Made by a program: the position numbers and the translations under genes | Part shown: positions 7,374-17,135 of the stretch, in pieces | How positions within the stretch are numbered: the first letter of the stretch is position 1 | Layout of the letters: every line of letters begins with the position of its first letter | The notes under the pieces: generated by a model | Told to the model about the DNA's origin: nothing | What the model saw: the letters and a program-made list of their open reading frames with translations, nothing else | The model's database searches: none | Assembly (NCBI GenBank): GCA_963836915.1 | Contig: CAWILH010000002.1 | Span: 2,666,001 to 2,730,000 of the forward strand | Direction: 5' to 3' | Length of the DNA: 64,000 nt | Source: Cryomorpha sp963836915 | Lineage (GTDB): Bacteria; Bacteroidota; Bacteroidia; Flavobacteriales_D; Cryomorphaceae

Positions 7374-9445
7374 TTATTTCTGCCTGTACATGCTGCTCAT
7401 CATCCATACGTGGGGCGCACTGATCACGGCAATAAATGCAAAAGCAAATGGCCAGACGGTCTCGAGCTCAAGGCCATATTCGAAAAAAACTGAGAACCCG
7501 GCGATGGCAAGAAGCCATGCACCCAAGCTGAAAGGCAATGCTTGGATTAAGAGCCTTTTATTGGAGGATTCAAGATTTGATCGAAGATGGCTCCAACCTC
7601 TCATACTGTGACATCCAATAAAGTAAATAGCAAAGGCAAGGAGCAGAGGTAGAAAGAACCCCGCAAATATCACCAGCGATGTTATCGCCCATCTCGGGAG
7701 CGCAGATCGGGGCAAGGAAAAGCCAAAAATCAACATGATCGGCGATAAAGTGGCCAGGATCATTTTCCGATAAGGCTCTAGATTGCTGTATATCTCCGTG
7801 ATACCATAAAATTTCACGTAGGGGGCAAGTTCATAAAAATGGCTGAAAAGCAAGGCCCCAAGAGAGAAAGACCCCAAGCTATGGCGGCAGCCGGGCTGAA
7901 CGCCTTCCAATCCCTTAAGTCGGTTTCGCCAAAGTGCCAGGCAGAATAAAGTAGAAATAATAAAAGCCCCAGCCATGGCTGAATAAACCAAAGCAAGGCG
8001 ACAGCCGCCATCAGGGAAATATATCGCAATACAAATGACCCGAGCTTTCGCCATTGAAAATCTGCTCCAAAGGCAACCCAATGATCAACTGCACCGTGCG
8101 GGATACCCGGAAAAATCAATCCTGCCAGCACGATCCAAGGGCTGGCGGCCATGAGACCATCGGGCCATAGGAGATTCCATGATACCAGCGCTAAAGCTAT
8201 TAAAATTACAATTCCATCTATGAAGCTTGGGGAGTGCTGATTTACTGCCTCCTTTGACGCCGAAAAATAAGTCCCCGCACTATCGCAGGTGGTAGACCAT
8301 AATGCTTTGAGAAATGGACGAAATGGCAACTTGCTCAATATCTTCAATTCTTGTACTAAATGAGTGCGTTCGTCAAGGAATAGAAGGACAGGCGCCGTTC
8401 TACTTTTTCTAAAGAGCTGTTGAAAAACCTTTTTTCCCGATTCTGGTGACTCTATCAGAACCGTCAAAAGAAGCTTATCGTAAAACGCCAGCCTCCGAGG
8501 GTGATAAGCAGTGGGCATTTGCTGGCCTGAGCATAGGGAGTCAGCAATAGCTTTGGCATGATTGGCCATATTCATGAATGCATATCCGGTGGTACTCTTG
8601 ACAGCTCCTGCCCTCGTTCCTATCGGAATGAGCGTTGACCCGCTCTCATGGTTCCGCCGCTTGGCATTCAGCCCCAAGGTCATGGGTATTCTGCCGGTTT
8701 CTGTATCGAGAATCTCAGACGCGCCCATATTGCGCGCTATAAAGTCGTCGAGAACGTAATGTGCCTTTTTCAGATCCAGGCAGTCCTTGCCAAACCGCGT
8801 AAACTCGACCAAGGCTTCGTGCTCAGCTGTTGGTAGAATATACATGAAATGCGTTGCACCATGCTGTGGAACATTGAAATTCATCAAGGTGCAGGTCTCT
8901 TCATCAAGTGGTTTTTCGGTGGCTATGCGAAAACCAAGGAAAGATTGCCACAACATATCATTTTTCCTTAAGCCTGTTTGGAGCCCTTCTTGTTTTACCG
9001 GCCGGCCGTCAAAGACGTAACCCGCCCTGTAGACGCATCCGCTAAGATGCACGAAACATCCTTCATCCGATTCCGTCACCCGATCTGCCATTTCGGCTAC
9101 CCAGTCGACATGTGGGAGAATATGCATTTTCACGAATGAATAAAAATCACTGCTCCTGATCTGGGAATACGTAAATGGTCGGAGTGGCTCGATCCGGCCT
9201 AGACCATTGTCGACTTGACTCCATCGATGTGAGATTATATCGGAGTAGCGCCGGCTGAGCACGTTATCATCTTGCCCCCAAAAGCACCATGTTCGGTCAT
9301 TGCTTGATTTGGAATCTGGCTCGACAACCAAAACTTTGTGATTTTCCAGCCAACCACAGTTCAAGAGTTCATGGAGTAGCAAGAGACCAGCACCGCCTGC
9401 TCCGAGAACTATGGCATCATAGGATTGGGCATTGTTTTGGTACAC
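7374..9445 (-). CDS. crtY-blh: Lycopene beta-cyclase fused to Brp/Blh beta-carotene 15,15'-dioxygenase (one apparent frameshift)
   Basis: Residues 1 to about 385 are a CrtY-type lycopene beta-cyclase: FAD/NAD-binding GAGGAGLLL, the signature DRTWCFW, LWQSFLGF, GRIPM and STTGYAF. After a short linker a Brp/Blh domain follows with its histidine motifs HGAVDHW, YSAWHFGETD, IGCHSMRGW and APHVWMM among hydrophobic helices. Blh cleaves beta-carotene to two retinals, so the fusion would close lycopene rings and make retinal. The reading frame shifts at the CCCC run 7856-7859: the first frame ends near 7814 and the second resumes as LGALLFSHFYELAP if one G (minus strand) is restored, giving 690 residues. 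The gene starts with GTG at 9445. The fusion is adjacent to neither crtB/crtI nor a rhodopsin in this window. Confidence 0.85.
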
Positions 9446-9679
9446 GGTTACATTGTATTGGATGAGTGTAACAAGGATTCTTTGCGGTGGTTTAGCGATA
9501 CCCAGAATGGTAGCGCATAAATTCGGGAGTATATCAACCTATTATGGAACCAAATTGGTAAGGGTTTAGTTCGATGATAGGTTATCGAATATGGAGCTGT
9601 ATTTTGCAGAAACTCAATTTATGGGCTTATTGACCCGTTACTTGCAAAATCCAGAAACTATGCGATTGACTTGAAGGGA

Positions 9680-10240
9680 TCAAATTGAATTTTCACCTTT
9701 CAGGATGGCGTATTCATAATTATCAGACCAACCAGATGGCAGCGGAAGCGCCTGGCGCTTTTGGCCTTCTCTTCTCATTCCGGCTTTCTCAAGTACGCGA
9801 ATGCTGGCCTTGTTTCCTACAGCGCATCCTGCTTCGATACGGTGTATGCCAAGAATATCAAATGAATACTTTATAATCAGTTTCAATGCTTCGGTGGCAT
9901 AGCCCTGCCCCCAGTATTCTGGAAATAGCTTGAACCAAACCTCGCCACTACTGTATCGCGCAGGCCTTAAATTCAAAGCTAAAAGCCCTATAAACTCATT
10001 GCCGGAAGGCGCTATAATCGCAAAAGTGTATGCCGCTCTATCGGGAAGCTCATTGCCACGGATCCATTCTTTCAACCATTCCGCCGTAATGGTCTTATCA
10101 TTAGGAGCTCCGATAGTATTGAATACATTCGATTCGGGTAGTAAATGGAGGCTGTGGATAGACTCTAGATCATCGGCTGCCACAGGACGCAGCACGAGCC
10201 GCGAAGTGGTGATTTTGGAATGCTTACCCACCCGGTTCAT
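9680..10240 (-). CDS. GNAT family N-acetyltransferase (RimJ/RimL-like)
   Basis: A 186-residue acyltransferase. It has the RimJ-type N-terminal start TSRLVLRPVAADDLESI, the acetyl-CoA-binding segment YWGQGYATEALKLIIKYSF (motif A, Q/R-x-x-G-x-G/A variant) and the terminal strand NKASIRVLEKAGMRREG. Proteins of this group acetylate protein N-termini or small metabolites; the substrate cannot be told from sequence. Its ATG overlaps the last 17 bases of the mscS gene once that gene's frameshift is corrected, indicating a shared transcript. Confidence 0.88.
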   Translation of the reverse strand: MNRVGKHSKITTSRLVLRPVAADDLESIHSLHLLPESNVFNTIGAPNDKTITAEWLKEWIRGNELPDRAAYTFAIIAPSGNEFIGLLALNLRPARYSSGEVWFKLFPEYWGQGYATEALKLIIKYSFDILGIHRIEAGCAVGNKASIRVLEKAGMRREGQKRQALPLPSGWSDNYEYAILKGENSI

Positions 10241-11403
10241 CGGTTTTTGGATCGCGCTGCTTGGTCAGAAAATTCCCGTCCGATTGTTTTTCGACCGCGG
10301 CGCCACCATCTGGCTGGATGATATGCAAATCGCGCTGTGGGAAAGGAATTTTCACATTGTTCTTACGGAACTGGCGATCGATATCGAAGCGGATTTCGCT
10401 CTGAAGGGTCTCTACCACCCAAGTCTTCTTGGCCCAGAAAAAACACCGAAAATGCCAAAGCGCTGTCGCCAAAATCATCAAAACGCACGATGATCTCCCT
10501 ATTCTTGCTCACATCGGGATGCTTGAGCGCGCAATTATATAAAATGTCTTTTACCAGCGCCGTATCGCTGCCATAGGCCACGCCCACAGAGATATGGAAC
10601 CGGGTAAGGATGGCACCATGCGTCCAGTTGACCACCCGCTCGCCGATCAGGTTTGAATTGGGGATGATTATATATTTTCCATCGCGTGTCATCACCTTCG
10701 ATGTGCGGATATCAATCTGCTGCACCCGCGCCACAAGCCCATCTATTTCGATGACGTCGCCCACCTTCACAGGCCCTTCAAAAAGGATGATAAGCCCAGA
10801 GATCAGATCGTAAAAAAGATATTGCAGTCCAAAACCAATACCCACCAATAGCGCACCGGCACCCGCTATGATCAGCTTCATATCAATGCCCACACTCGTG
10901 AATGCTATGAGCAGGCCAAAGGCGTACAGACTGTACTTGGTAAGCTTATAGATGGTGTATTCTTTCCCTTCGTCTATCCACGTTTTTCGCGAGAAATTCT
11001 TTCGCAGCACGATACGCACCAGCCTCGCCAAAATACGTGTGAAGACTACGATAACGACCACTAACAGCACCTTGCCAATAGTAATGGGGACGGTAGAAAG
11101 CCTGAAAAATTCGTAGGCAAAAATAAGTTCGAGCAATTCGTACAGCCCTAGGCTTACGATGGCCACCACCACCCCAGATACCAAGATGACCGACCGGCCC
11201 ACCCGAAGCAGGATCTGCTCCCGCTCATGGTCAAACACATCGAGCGCCCTGATCTTCTTATGGACAAATATCCGGTACACGCGAAGCAAAAGCCGCGTGG
11301 TCAAGATGATCAGCAAGAGAATGAGAATATTACCGACGGTTATATCTATAACGTCGGTTTCGTAAAAGGAATATTTGAATAATTCGCTCACGGCAAAGGC
11401 CAA
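10224..11403 (-). CDS. mscS: MscS family mechanosensitive ion channel (one apparent frameshift)
   Basis: The N-terminal part has about four hydrophobic helices. The pore helix and beta domain match MscS (IIAGAGALLVGIGFGLQY, DLISGLIILFEGPVKVGDVIEIDG, RDGKYIIIPNSNLIGERVVNW). The frame breaks in the A run 10438-10443 (T run on the coding strand). Removing one base joins DSALAFSVFF to WAKKTWVVETLQSEIRFDID, restoring the C-terminal alpha/beta domain and a 392-residue protein ending at TAA 10224. No in-frame ATG lies near the N-terminus; TTG at 11403 is the likely start. The channel would release solutes on hypo-osmotic shock. Confidence 0.85.
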
Positions 11404-11419
11404 ATTTTTAGTAAAACTT

Positions 11420-13360
11420 TCAAATTATGGTAGAACCAAAAAACTCACTTACCCTAGACTTCATTTTATCCAACTTCATTTTCTCGCGCAACAAGGTATC
11501 AAGTTGCGCGTCATCTTCGGCTATTTTAATCGCATTTTCCACTTTAAGGGTCAAGAGTTTTATTCGGCTCAGCTTCAATCGCATTAGAGGATCGAATACC
11601 GTGCGCCGCAAATTTTGATCTTCAGTGTCGGTAAATATACGGTGCTGTGAAGCCCAATTGAGACTGAGCTCATAAGGCGAAGTCACCATGCCCGCAATAG
11701 CTTGGCTATAGGCAGGGTCGGGGTCATTTACGAAATAAGAAGTCTCTGGAAATCGGTCGTGCTCTTCAAAATGGGTTCGGAAGGCGGCCAAGATCCGCTT
11801 ATAAAGGGGCGAGTCAAACTCGATATCGTCGGTGATCAGCTCATGGAGGATGTATTCGGCCACGGCCACCTTGATCAGCTCTTCTTCATCGCCATCATTT
11901 AAGATCTCTACTTCGATCTCGTCCTGCCCATAGAGCAGCATGATTCGCGTAAGCTCCTTCTCCCATACGATGGGGTCATTGGTGGGTACATCTTTCTCTT
12001 GGCGGCTCTTTTCTTCTTCGATCTTTACGATCACTTCTGGATCCACGCCCGACTTTTTCAGTTGCCGCCGGCGCAGTATCTTGTTGAGCTCGTTATACAA
12101 TGCCTGCTCGGGGATGCCGAGCTTCTTGCTGCACGACTCGATGTATATGCTGCGGGCTATCTGATCGGAGATGAGCGAAAGGCTCTCTACGATCCTATGG
12201 GTGGCTTCGGCCTTTTTTACGGGATCGGTATCGTCGCCGATGAGCACGTGGAGCATGAAGTCTGTAAAGTCCATGGCCTCTTCCTTCAGGTAGCGCTCCA
12301 GCTCTGTGCTGCTTACCGAGCGGGAGTAGGAGTCGGGGTCATGCCCTTCTGGAAATAATACCACCTTCACTTGGGTGCCTTCTTCGAGCAATAGGTCGAT
12401 ACCGCGCAAGGCAGCCTTTATGCCGGCCTTATCGCCATCGTAGAGCAGCGATACATTGCTGGTATAGCGCTTTATCAATTTCACCTGGCCGGCCGTGAGT
12501 GAAGTGCCCGATGAGCTTACGGCATATTCTATCCCGGCCTGGTGCAGGGAGATTACGTCGGTATAGCCTTCTACGAGAAAGCATCGGTCTTCGCTGATGA
12601 TGTGCCGCTTGCCTTCAAAAATCCCATAAAGGCTGCTGCTCTTGTCATAGAGCTCACTCTCGGGAGAGTTCAGGTACTTCACCTTGCTATCGCTGCGCAT
12701 GGTGCGACCGGCAAAGGCTATAAAGCGCCCGCTCACATTCCGTATCGGAAACATTACCCGCCCGCGAAAGAAATCATAGGCGCCATACTGCCCTTCTTTG
12801 GTAAGGCCGAGCTGGATGAGATGCTCCTTCTTATGACCTTTATCCAATGCTTCTTTTAAAAATGCATCAGACTCTTCGTGCGAATAGCCGAGACTGAAGG
12901 TCTTGATGGTCTTATCGCTGAATCCGCGTTCGCGAAAATAGCTGAGCCCGATAGACCTCCCATCTTCACTCTCCCAAAGTGCGTGCTCAAAATATTCGGC
13001 GGCATACGAATTAATGAGTGCCAGCGTCTCCCTGACTTGGGTTTCTTCACGCTGCGTATCGTCCTGCCCGGTCTCTACCAATTCGATTTGGTACTTGGCT
13101 GCCAGGAAGCGCAGTGCTTCAGGATAGGTCATATTCTCCAGTTCCATCAGAAATGAAACAGAGTTACCACCCTTGCCAGAGCTAAAATCCTTATAAATAC
13201 CCTTAGCAGGCGATACTACGAAAGAAGGGGTCTTCTCATTGCTCCAGGGGCTGAGCCCCTTATAGTTTGAGCCGGCCTTCTTGAGCTGCACGAAGTCGCC
13301 CACCACCTCTTCTATGCGGGCGGCTTCAAAAATTCGGTCTATGCTATCGCGGCTTATCAA
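11420..13360 (-). CDS. dnaG: DNA primase DnaG, zinc-ribbon cysteines absent
   Basis: A 646-residue primase that makes RNA primers for replication. The N-terminal domain aligns to the DnaG zinc ribbon (NYKGLSPWSNEKTPSFVVSP, KDFSSGKGGNSVSFLM), but the metal ligands usually in CPFH and CFxCG are replaced by S/W/S and D/S/S, so it should not bind zinc. This replacement is also known in flavobacterial DnaG. The catalytic core follows with FRGRVMFPIRN, the TOPRIM EGYTDVISLHQAG at about residues 265-277 and DGDKAG. The start is TTG at 13360 (MISRDSIDRIF). It lies just downstream of the MORN lipoprotein gene. Confidence 0.95.
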   Translation of the reverse strand: MISRDSIDRIFEAARIEEVVGDFVQLKKAGSNYKGLSPWSNEKTPSFVVSPAKGIYKDFSSGKGGNSVSFLMELENMTYPEALRFLAAKYQIELVETGQDDTQREETQVRETLALINSYAAEYFEHALWESEDGRSIGLSYFRERGFSDKTIKTFSLGYSHEESDAFLKEALDKGHKKEHLIQLGLTKEGQYGAYDFFRGRVMFPIRNVSGRFIAFAGRTMRSDSKVKYLNSPESELYDKSSSLYGIFEGKRHIISEDRCFLVEGYTDVISLHQAGIEYAVSSSGTSLTAGQVKLIKRYTSNVSLLYDGDKAGIKAALRGIDLLLEEGTQVKVVLFPEGHDPDSYSRSVSSTELERYLKEEAMDFTDFMLHVLIGDDTDPVKKAEATHRIVESLSLISDQIARSIYIESCSKKLGIPEQALYNELNKILRRRQLKKSGVDPEVIVKIEEEKSRQEKDVPTNDPIVWEKELTRIMLLYGQDEIEVEILNDGDEEELIKVAVAEYILHELITDDIEFDSPLYKRILAAFRTHFEEHDRFPETSYFVNDPDPAYSQAIAGMVTSPYELSLNWASQHRIFTDTEDQNLRRTVFDPLMRLKLSRIKLLTLKVENAIKIAEDDAQLDTLLREKMKLDKMKSRVSEFFGSTII

Positions 13361-13384
13361 TTTGGCTTGATTTCTTTCGTTGGC

Positions 13385-13819
13385 CTATTGGCTCAGTAAT
13401 TTTCGGAGCGAGTCGGGCATGGTGGCATTCAAGTCCATGTCTATCCGCTTCAGCGTGGTGCCCGATGTATCGTAAAACGTCCAAAGCCCGCTGCGCTCAT
13501 CATTATAATAATTCCCTTCATAGCGCATCATCCCATTTTTATAATAGGCCACTACATCACCTTCCTTGATGCCATTCTTATAGCTGGTCTCGCTCCACCG
13601 GTAGCCATTGGGGTAATAGGCTTCCCATTTTCCAATGCGCTTTCCGTCCCGCTCGTTGCCCTTGATCTTGATTGTTCCAGAGGGGTAGTGTTCTTCTACG
13701 GCCTTCACTTCCGACTGGCTTTCAGGGGCGGCACCCGTAGTGCCATCTTCAGGATTATGCACGGTGAAACCACAGCCCGTGAGCAGCCCAGAGAAGGCCA
13801 GAATCCATAGGTACTTCAT
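13385..13819 (-). CDS. MORN/YwqK-repeat lipoprotein
   Basis: A 144-residue protein with a lipoprotein signal peptide (lipobox LLTGC, Cys16). It then has three or four MORN-type repeats of the YwqK kind: HYPSGTIKIKGNERDGKRIGKW, YYPNGYRWSETSYKNGIKEG and YYKNGMMRYEGNYYNDERSGLW. YwqK was described as an antitoxin in Bacillus, but in Bacteroidota these repeats are common in exported lipoproteins and no toxin gene is next to this one. It sits between the polyprenyl synthase and dnaG genes with spacings of 11 and 24 bases, so it is probably co-transcribed with them. Confidence 0.8.
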   Translation of the reverse strand: MKYLWILAFSGLLTGCGFTVHNPEDGTTGAAPESQSEVKAVEEHYPSGTIKIKGNERDGKRIGKWEAYYPNGYRWSETSYKNGIKEGDVVAYYKNGMMRYEGNYYNDERSGLWTFYDTSGTTLKRIDMDLNATMPDSLRKLLSQ

Positions 13820-13830
13820 AGCGAATCTTT

Positions 13831-14805
13831 TTATTTTTTGCGCTCGATGGTATAATTTACCAATGACTCCAGCGCATTTCTTGCTTCGGTTTCTTCAAAA
13901 TTATGAAGAATTTCCAATGCTTCGGTTTTATAGGCGTACATCTTTTGGCGGGCATACTCCATACCACCGCTTTCTGCCACGAAGTCTATCACCCGGTTTA
14001 CCTTTTTGGGATCGGTATTGTGATGCTTCACAGTTTTGATAAGCCAGCGTCTATCTTTACTATCCGCTTTTGAGAGGGCATGGATGAGCGGTAGGGTCAT
14101 CTTCTTTTCCTTGATGTCTATGCCGGTTGGCTTGCCGATATCGCCATCGAGATTATAATCAAAAAGATCATCTTTTAGCTGAAAAGCGATCCCTACCTTT
14201 TCGCCAAAGCGGTGCATATTCTGCGCCTGCTCATCGCTCGCACCTACTGAGTGGGCGCCACTCATGCAGCAGGCCGCTATGAGCGAAGCAGTCTTCTGCC
14301 TAATTATTTCAAAATATACCGACTCATCGATATCCAGCTTTCGCGCTTTCTCCATTTGCATAAGCTCGCCCTCGCTCATTTCGCGTACAGCGGTACTTAC
14401 GATCTTAAGCAGCTCAAACTCTCCATTTTCCACACTCATAAGCAGCCCGCGGGAAAGTAGGAAATCCCCTACCAGCACGGCTATCTTATTCTTCCACAGT
14501 GCATTTACAGAGAAGAAGCCACGGCGCAGGTTGGCATCATCTACCACATCATCATGCACCAGCGTGGCGGTGTGCAGCAACTCGATGAGCGATGCCGCCG
14601 TGTAGGTGGCATCGGTGATGGTCCCACAGGCTTTTGCCGAAAGGAATACGAACATGGGGCGCATCTGCTTCCCTTTTCGCCTTATGATGTAGTGGGTAAT
14701 TCTATCGAGCAGCGGGGTCTTGCTCTTCATGGCCTTTTTAAAGCGCACTTCAAACTCTGCCATCTCCTGAGCTACAGAAGCTTTGATGTCTTTAACTTCG
14801 ACCAT
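13831..14805 (-). CDS. Polyprenyl diphosphate synthase (trans, long-chain)
   Basis: A 324-residue all-alpha prenyltransferase. It has the first aspartate-rich motif HDDVVDDANLRRG and the second, FQLKDDLFDYN, plus GKQMRP near the N-terminus for diphosphate binding. These enzymes add isopentenyl diphosphate to allylic primers to make C30-C45 chains, typically the side chain of menaquinone in Bacteroidota. Chain length cannot be fixed from sequence alone. The ATG at 14805 (MVEVKDI) is preferred over a TTG three codons upstream. The window also contains ispD, dxr and uppP, but not in the same operon. Confidence 0.92.
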   Translation of the reverse strand: MVEVKDIKASVAQEMAEFEVRFKKAMKSKTPLLDRITHYIIRRKGKQMRPMFVFLSAKACGTITDATYTAASLIELLHTATLVHDDVVDDANLRRGFFSVNALWKNKIAVLVGDFLLSRGLLMSVENGEFELLKIVSTAVREMSEGELMQMEKARKLDIDESVYFEIIRQKTASLIAACCMSGAHSVGASDEQAQNMHRFGEKVGIAFQLKDDLFDYNLDGDIGKPTGIDIKEKKMTLPLIHALSKADSKDRRWLIKTVKHHNTDPKKVNRVIDFVAESGGMEYARQKMYAYKTEALEILHNFEETEARNALESLVNYTIERKK

Positions 14806-14850
14806 TGACCGCAAATATCCGAATAATCAATCAGTAAAAAGGTGTTTATG

Positions 14851-16434
14851 CTAGTCGATCTTCAGCTTGAAATACTTAGTCACGAACCCATTGCCTGCCA
14901 CGAGGATCAATCCATCGGCCGCTTCGTACCTAAAGTTGGGGTTGAAAATCACTTTTTCGGAAGCCGACGCAAAGAGCGGCAGCTTCTTGGTGCTTCCGTT
15001 GTTATATATTATGATCAGGATGGCTTCGGCATTATTCGCTCCAGTGAGTTGGCGGTATGAGCGCTCTTCGTGGAGGTTGAGATCGTGGTTTCGCTCATTG
15101 TCATTATAGACCACATAGCTGGTAGAGTCTCGGCTATAGCTGGTGAAGGAGCTGTATTGGTTGGGCTGGCGCGATGCAGATTGAAATTTTGGGATCACTA
15201 CATTGAACAATATCTTGCTGTCGGCGCTAATTTGGCTCACCAAGAGTTGATCGAAATTATACACCGTCACCACCGAGTAGGTACCGGTGCCGGGATTGAA
15301 CACGGTCGATGTTTCGGTATAGTTCTTTTCGGAGATAAGTTGCGTTACGCCGCTATCATAAATATGCAAAAAATCCAGCTTAAACTTGCCGAGCTCCGTC
15401 TCTACCTGGCTGCTCGAATTGGGCCTGAACCGCGACCTAAACTCACGGGCAAAGGGGCTTAGGCCTTGGTTTATAACCGTTCCATCCTGCCCCAGCTCCA
15501 GCGAAAAGGTGCCCGCCATGATGAGGTCTATCATATTGCTATAATAGCCCGCCACCTGTATATTGGCTCTGTCATTCAAGAATATGCGTACATCGTAAAG
15601 CCATTTGGTGCCAAGTGAAAGGGATTTTTCTTCGAGCGCATCCGTGCTCCAATTATACTTGAAAAGTGAAAAGTCGCGGCCTATGTTCCGCTTACCATCC
15701 ATATCGGAAAGGGTATTGTCGCGAATACCTGCGAGCAAATATATGCCTCCGGCGCTATCTATCAGCGCATCTTCATAGGTCACCCGGTTTTTGGCGTAGG
15801 GCACTTCGAGCTGCTTGGTATTCAATAGCGCCAGATCGGTATCAAAGAGCCGCAGCTCAAACTTGCCATTCTTGGCCGTTTCGGCCGCCACTGACACGAT
15901 GATACAAAGCACTGTCTCCTCCCTGTCATGATAGAGCTGGATGGCACCGGGGCGATCCATGGCTTCCCTATGTGCCGTGGCCAGAATAAGCGGCGTTTTG
16001 GAAACCGAGAGATCAGGCTCCAACCTAAAGGCGGCAATGGTGATGCTATCGGCTTTATTATCGCCCGTCGATGTTATGAAATAGGTCTTTTGCCCCAGTA
16101 TGATCACGCCCTGATAGCTTGGCTTTTCGCCCTTCACCTCTGTAAAGGCAAAGGTTTTGGTGGCCAGTAGGTCTAGGCTGTCGGTACCTATCTTTTGGAT
16201 CTGATACCCCTCGCGCCGCCTGCCGCTGTCGTGCAGGGCATAGAAAAACCCGCTATCGGAACCGAATACTTCGAGCAGCCCATACCCCTTTTTATTCTCG
16301 ATCTCCGGCCTCCACTTTAAGAGCTTACCGGTTTGGCTTTCCGCCAATAGCGGGAGAAGGACGAGCCAGCAAAGGAAGAAAGGAACCCTGAAAAATCCGA
16401 TCCATTTATTCCGCTTAACTTTACCATCCTTCAT
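14851..16434 (-). CDS. Exported protein of unknown function
   Basis: About 527 residues. It begins with a signal peptide after a basic N-terminus (KVKRNKW, then a hydrophobic core ending LLAESQ). The rest is soluble, beta-rich and without a family I recognise; segments such as GGIYLLAGIRDN and ILVAGNGF resemble blades of a seven-stranded propeller, which is only a suggestion. There is no T9SS sorting motif at the C-terminus (FVTKYFKLKID). An in-frame ATG at 16446 also exists, but 16434 gives a better signal peptide. The oppositely oriented gene begins at 16449, so the two 5' ends are nearly back to back. Confidence 0.65.
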   Translation of the reverse strand: MKDGKVKRNKWIGFFRVPFFLCWLVLLPLLAESQTGKLLKWRPEIENKKGYGLLEVFGSDSGFFYALHDSGRRREGYQIQKIGTDSLDLLATKTFAFTEVKGEKPSYQGVIILGQKTYFITSTGDNKADSITIAAFRLEPDLSVSKTPLILATAHREAMDRPGAIQLYHDREETVLCIIVSVAAETAKNGKFELRLFDTDLALLNTKQLEVPYAKNRVTYEDALIDSAGGIYLLAGIRDNTLSDMDGKRNIGRDFSLFKYNWSTDALEEKSLSLGTKWLYDVRIFLNDRANIQVAGYYSNMIDLIMAGTFSLELGQDGTVINQGLSPFAREFRSRFRPNSSSQVETELGKFKLDFLHIYDSGVTQLISEKNYTETSTVFNPGTGTYSVVTVYNFDQLLVSQISADSKILFNVVIPKFQSASRQPNQYSSFTSYSRDSTSYVVYNDNERNHDLNLHEERSYRQLTGANNAEAILIIIYNNGSTKKLPLFASASEKVIFNPNFRYEAADGLILVAGNGFVTKYFKLKID

Positions 16435-16448
16435 AATTACCTTCATTT

Positions 16449-17135
16449 TTGAGCACCGGGATTTCCTACAAATATATTTTCTTATTGTCAGTATTCCCCT
16501 TTTTGGGCACCGCTGCTTCCGCTCAAGGCTTCGAAGGGGAAGATGCCTATGCGCCCGACTCGGTATACGCTGTGCGGAATGCCATTAAAATCGATCCCCT
16601 TCAAATAATTTTCGGTGATTACAGCATTTATTACGAACGCATTATCTCCGACCGTTATAGCGCCGAAGCCGGCATCGGGATCACTCGCAGAAACTATGCC
16701 GCAAGTTGGTACGACTATACCCTAGATGACTTCGGGCGGAATGTCGACATCCAGACTAGCCACGCACTCTCTGCATCGCTGCGGAGGTATTTCATGGCCA
16801 GCGAAGAACTCTTCGGCCCGTATTTTGCCATTGGCGCAAGCCTGAGAGACTACCGCACCCACTATACCGTGATCGATAGCCTGGGCGACCTTACCGACCG
16901 TGATTTTGATGACCGACGACAGTCTATATTCTACTCCTTATCTTTTGGCTACCAAGCCATACCACTATCGAGCAATCTATTTGTAGATTTTTACGTGGCA
17001 CTGGGGCTGCGCTCCAAAGATTTTCTAATCGTGCGCGCCCTAGACCGCAATGACCCCGAAACGTATAGTGTGGAACCGCTAAATGAAAACCGCTTTGGAG
17101 TGCAGGTGGGTGCAAAGATTGGTTTTGGGTTTTAA
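16449..17135 (+). CDS. Probable outer-membrane beta-barrel protein
   Basis: A 228-residue protein with an N-terminal signal peptide (hydrophobic core IFLLSVFPFLGTAASA) and then alternating strands such as YSIYYERIISDRYSAEAGIGI, RYFMASEELFGPYFAIGASL and a final strand FGVQVGAKIGFGF ending in phenylalanine, the usual barrel C-terminus. It resembles small DUF3575-type barrels. No ATG precedes the signal peptide in frame; TTG at 16449 is the likely start. Its stop overlaps the rlmN stop on the other strand by three bases. Function unknown. Confidence 0.65.
   Translation: MSTGISYKYIFLLSVFPFLGTAASAQGFEGEDAYAPDSVYAVRNAIKIDPLQIIFGDYSIYYERIISDRYSAEAGIGITRRNYAASWYDYTLDDFGRNVDIQTSHALSASLRRYFMASEELFGPYFAIGASLRDYRTHYTVIDSLGDLTDRDFDDRRQSIFYSLSFGYQAIPLSSNLFVDFYVALGLRSKDFLIVRALDRNDPETYSVEPLNENRFGVQVGAKIGFGF

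Noticed and set aside
7850..7865. Programmed -1 frameshifting to explain the split crtY-blh
   Set aside because: TTG GGG CCT is not a good slippery heptamer, and similar one-base lesions in five other genes make sequence error simpler.
13385..13819. YwqK-type antitoxin of a toxin-antitoxin pair
   Set aside because: It is a lipoprotein with MORN repeats and no adjacent toxin gene; the antitoxin label comes from a distant Bacillus protein.
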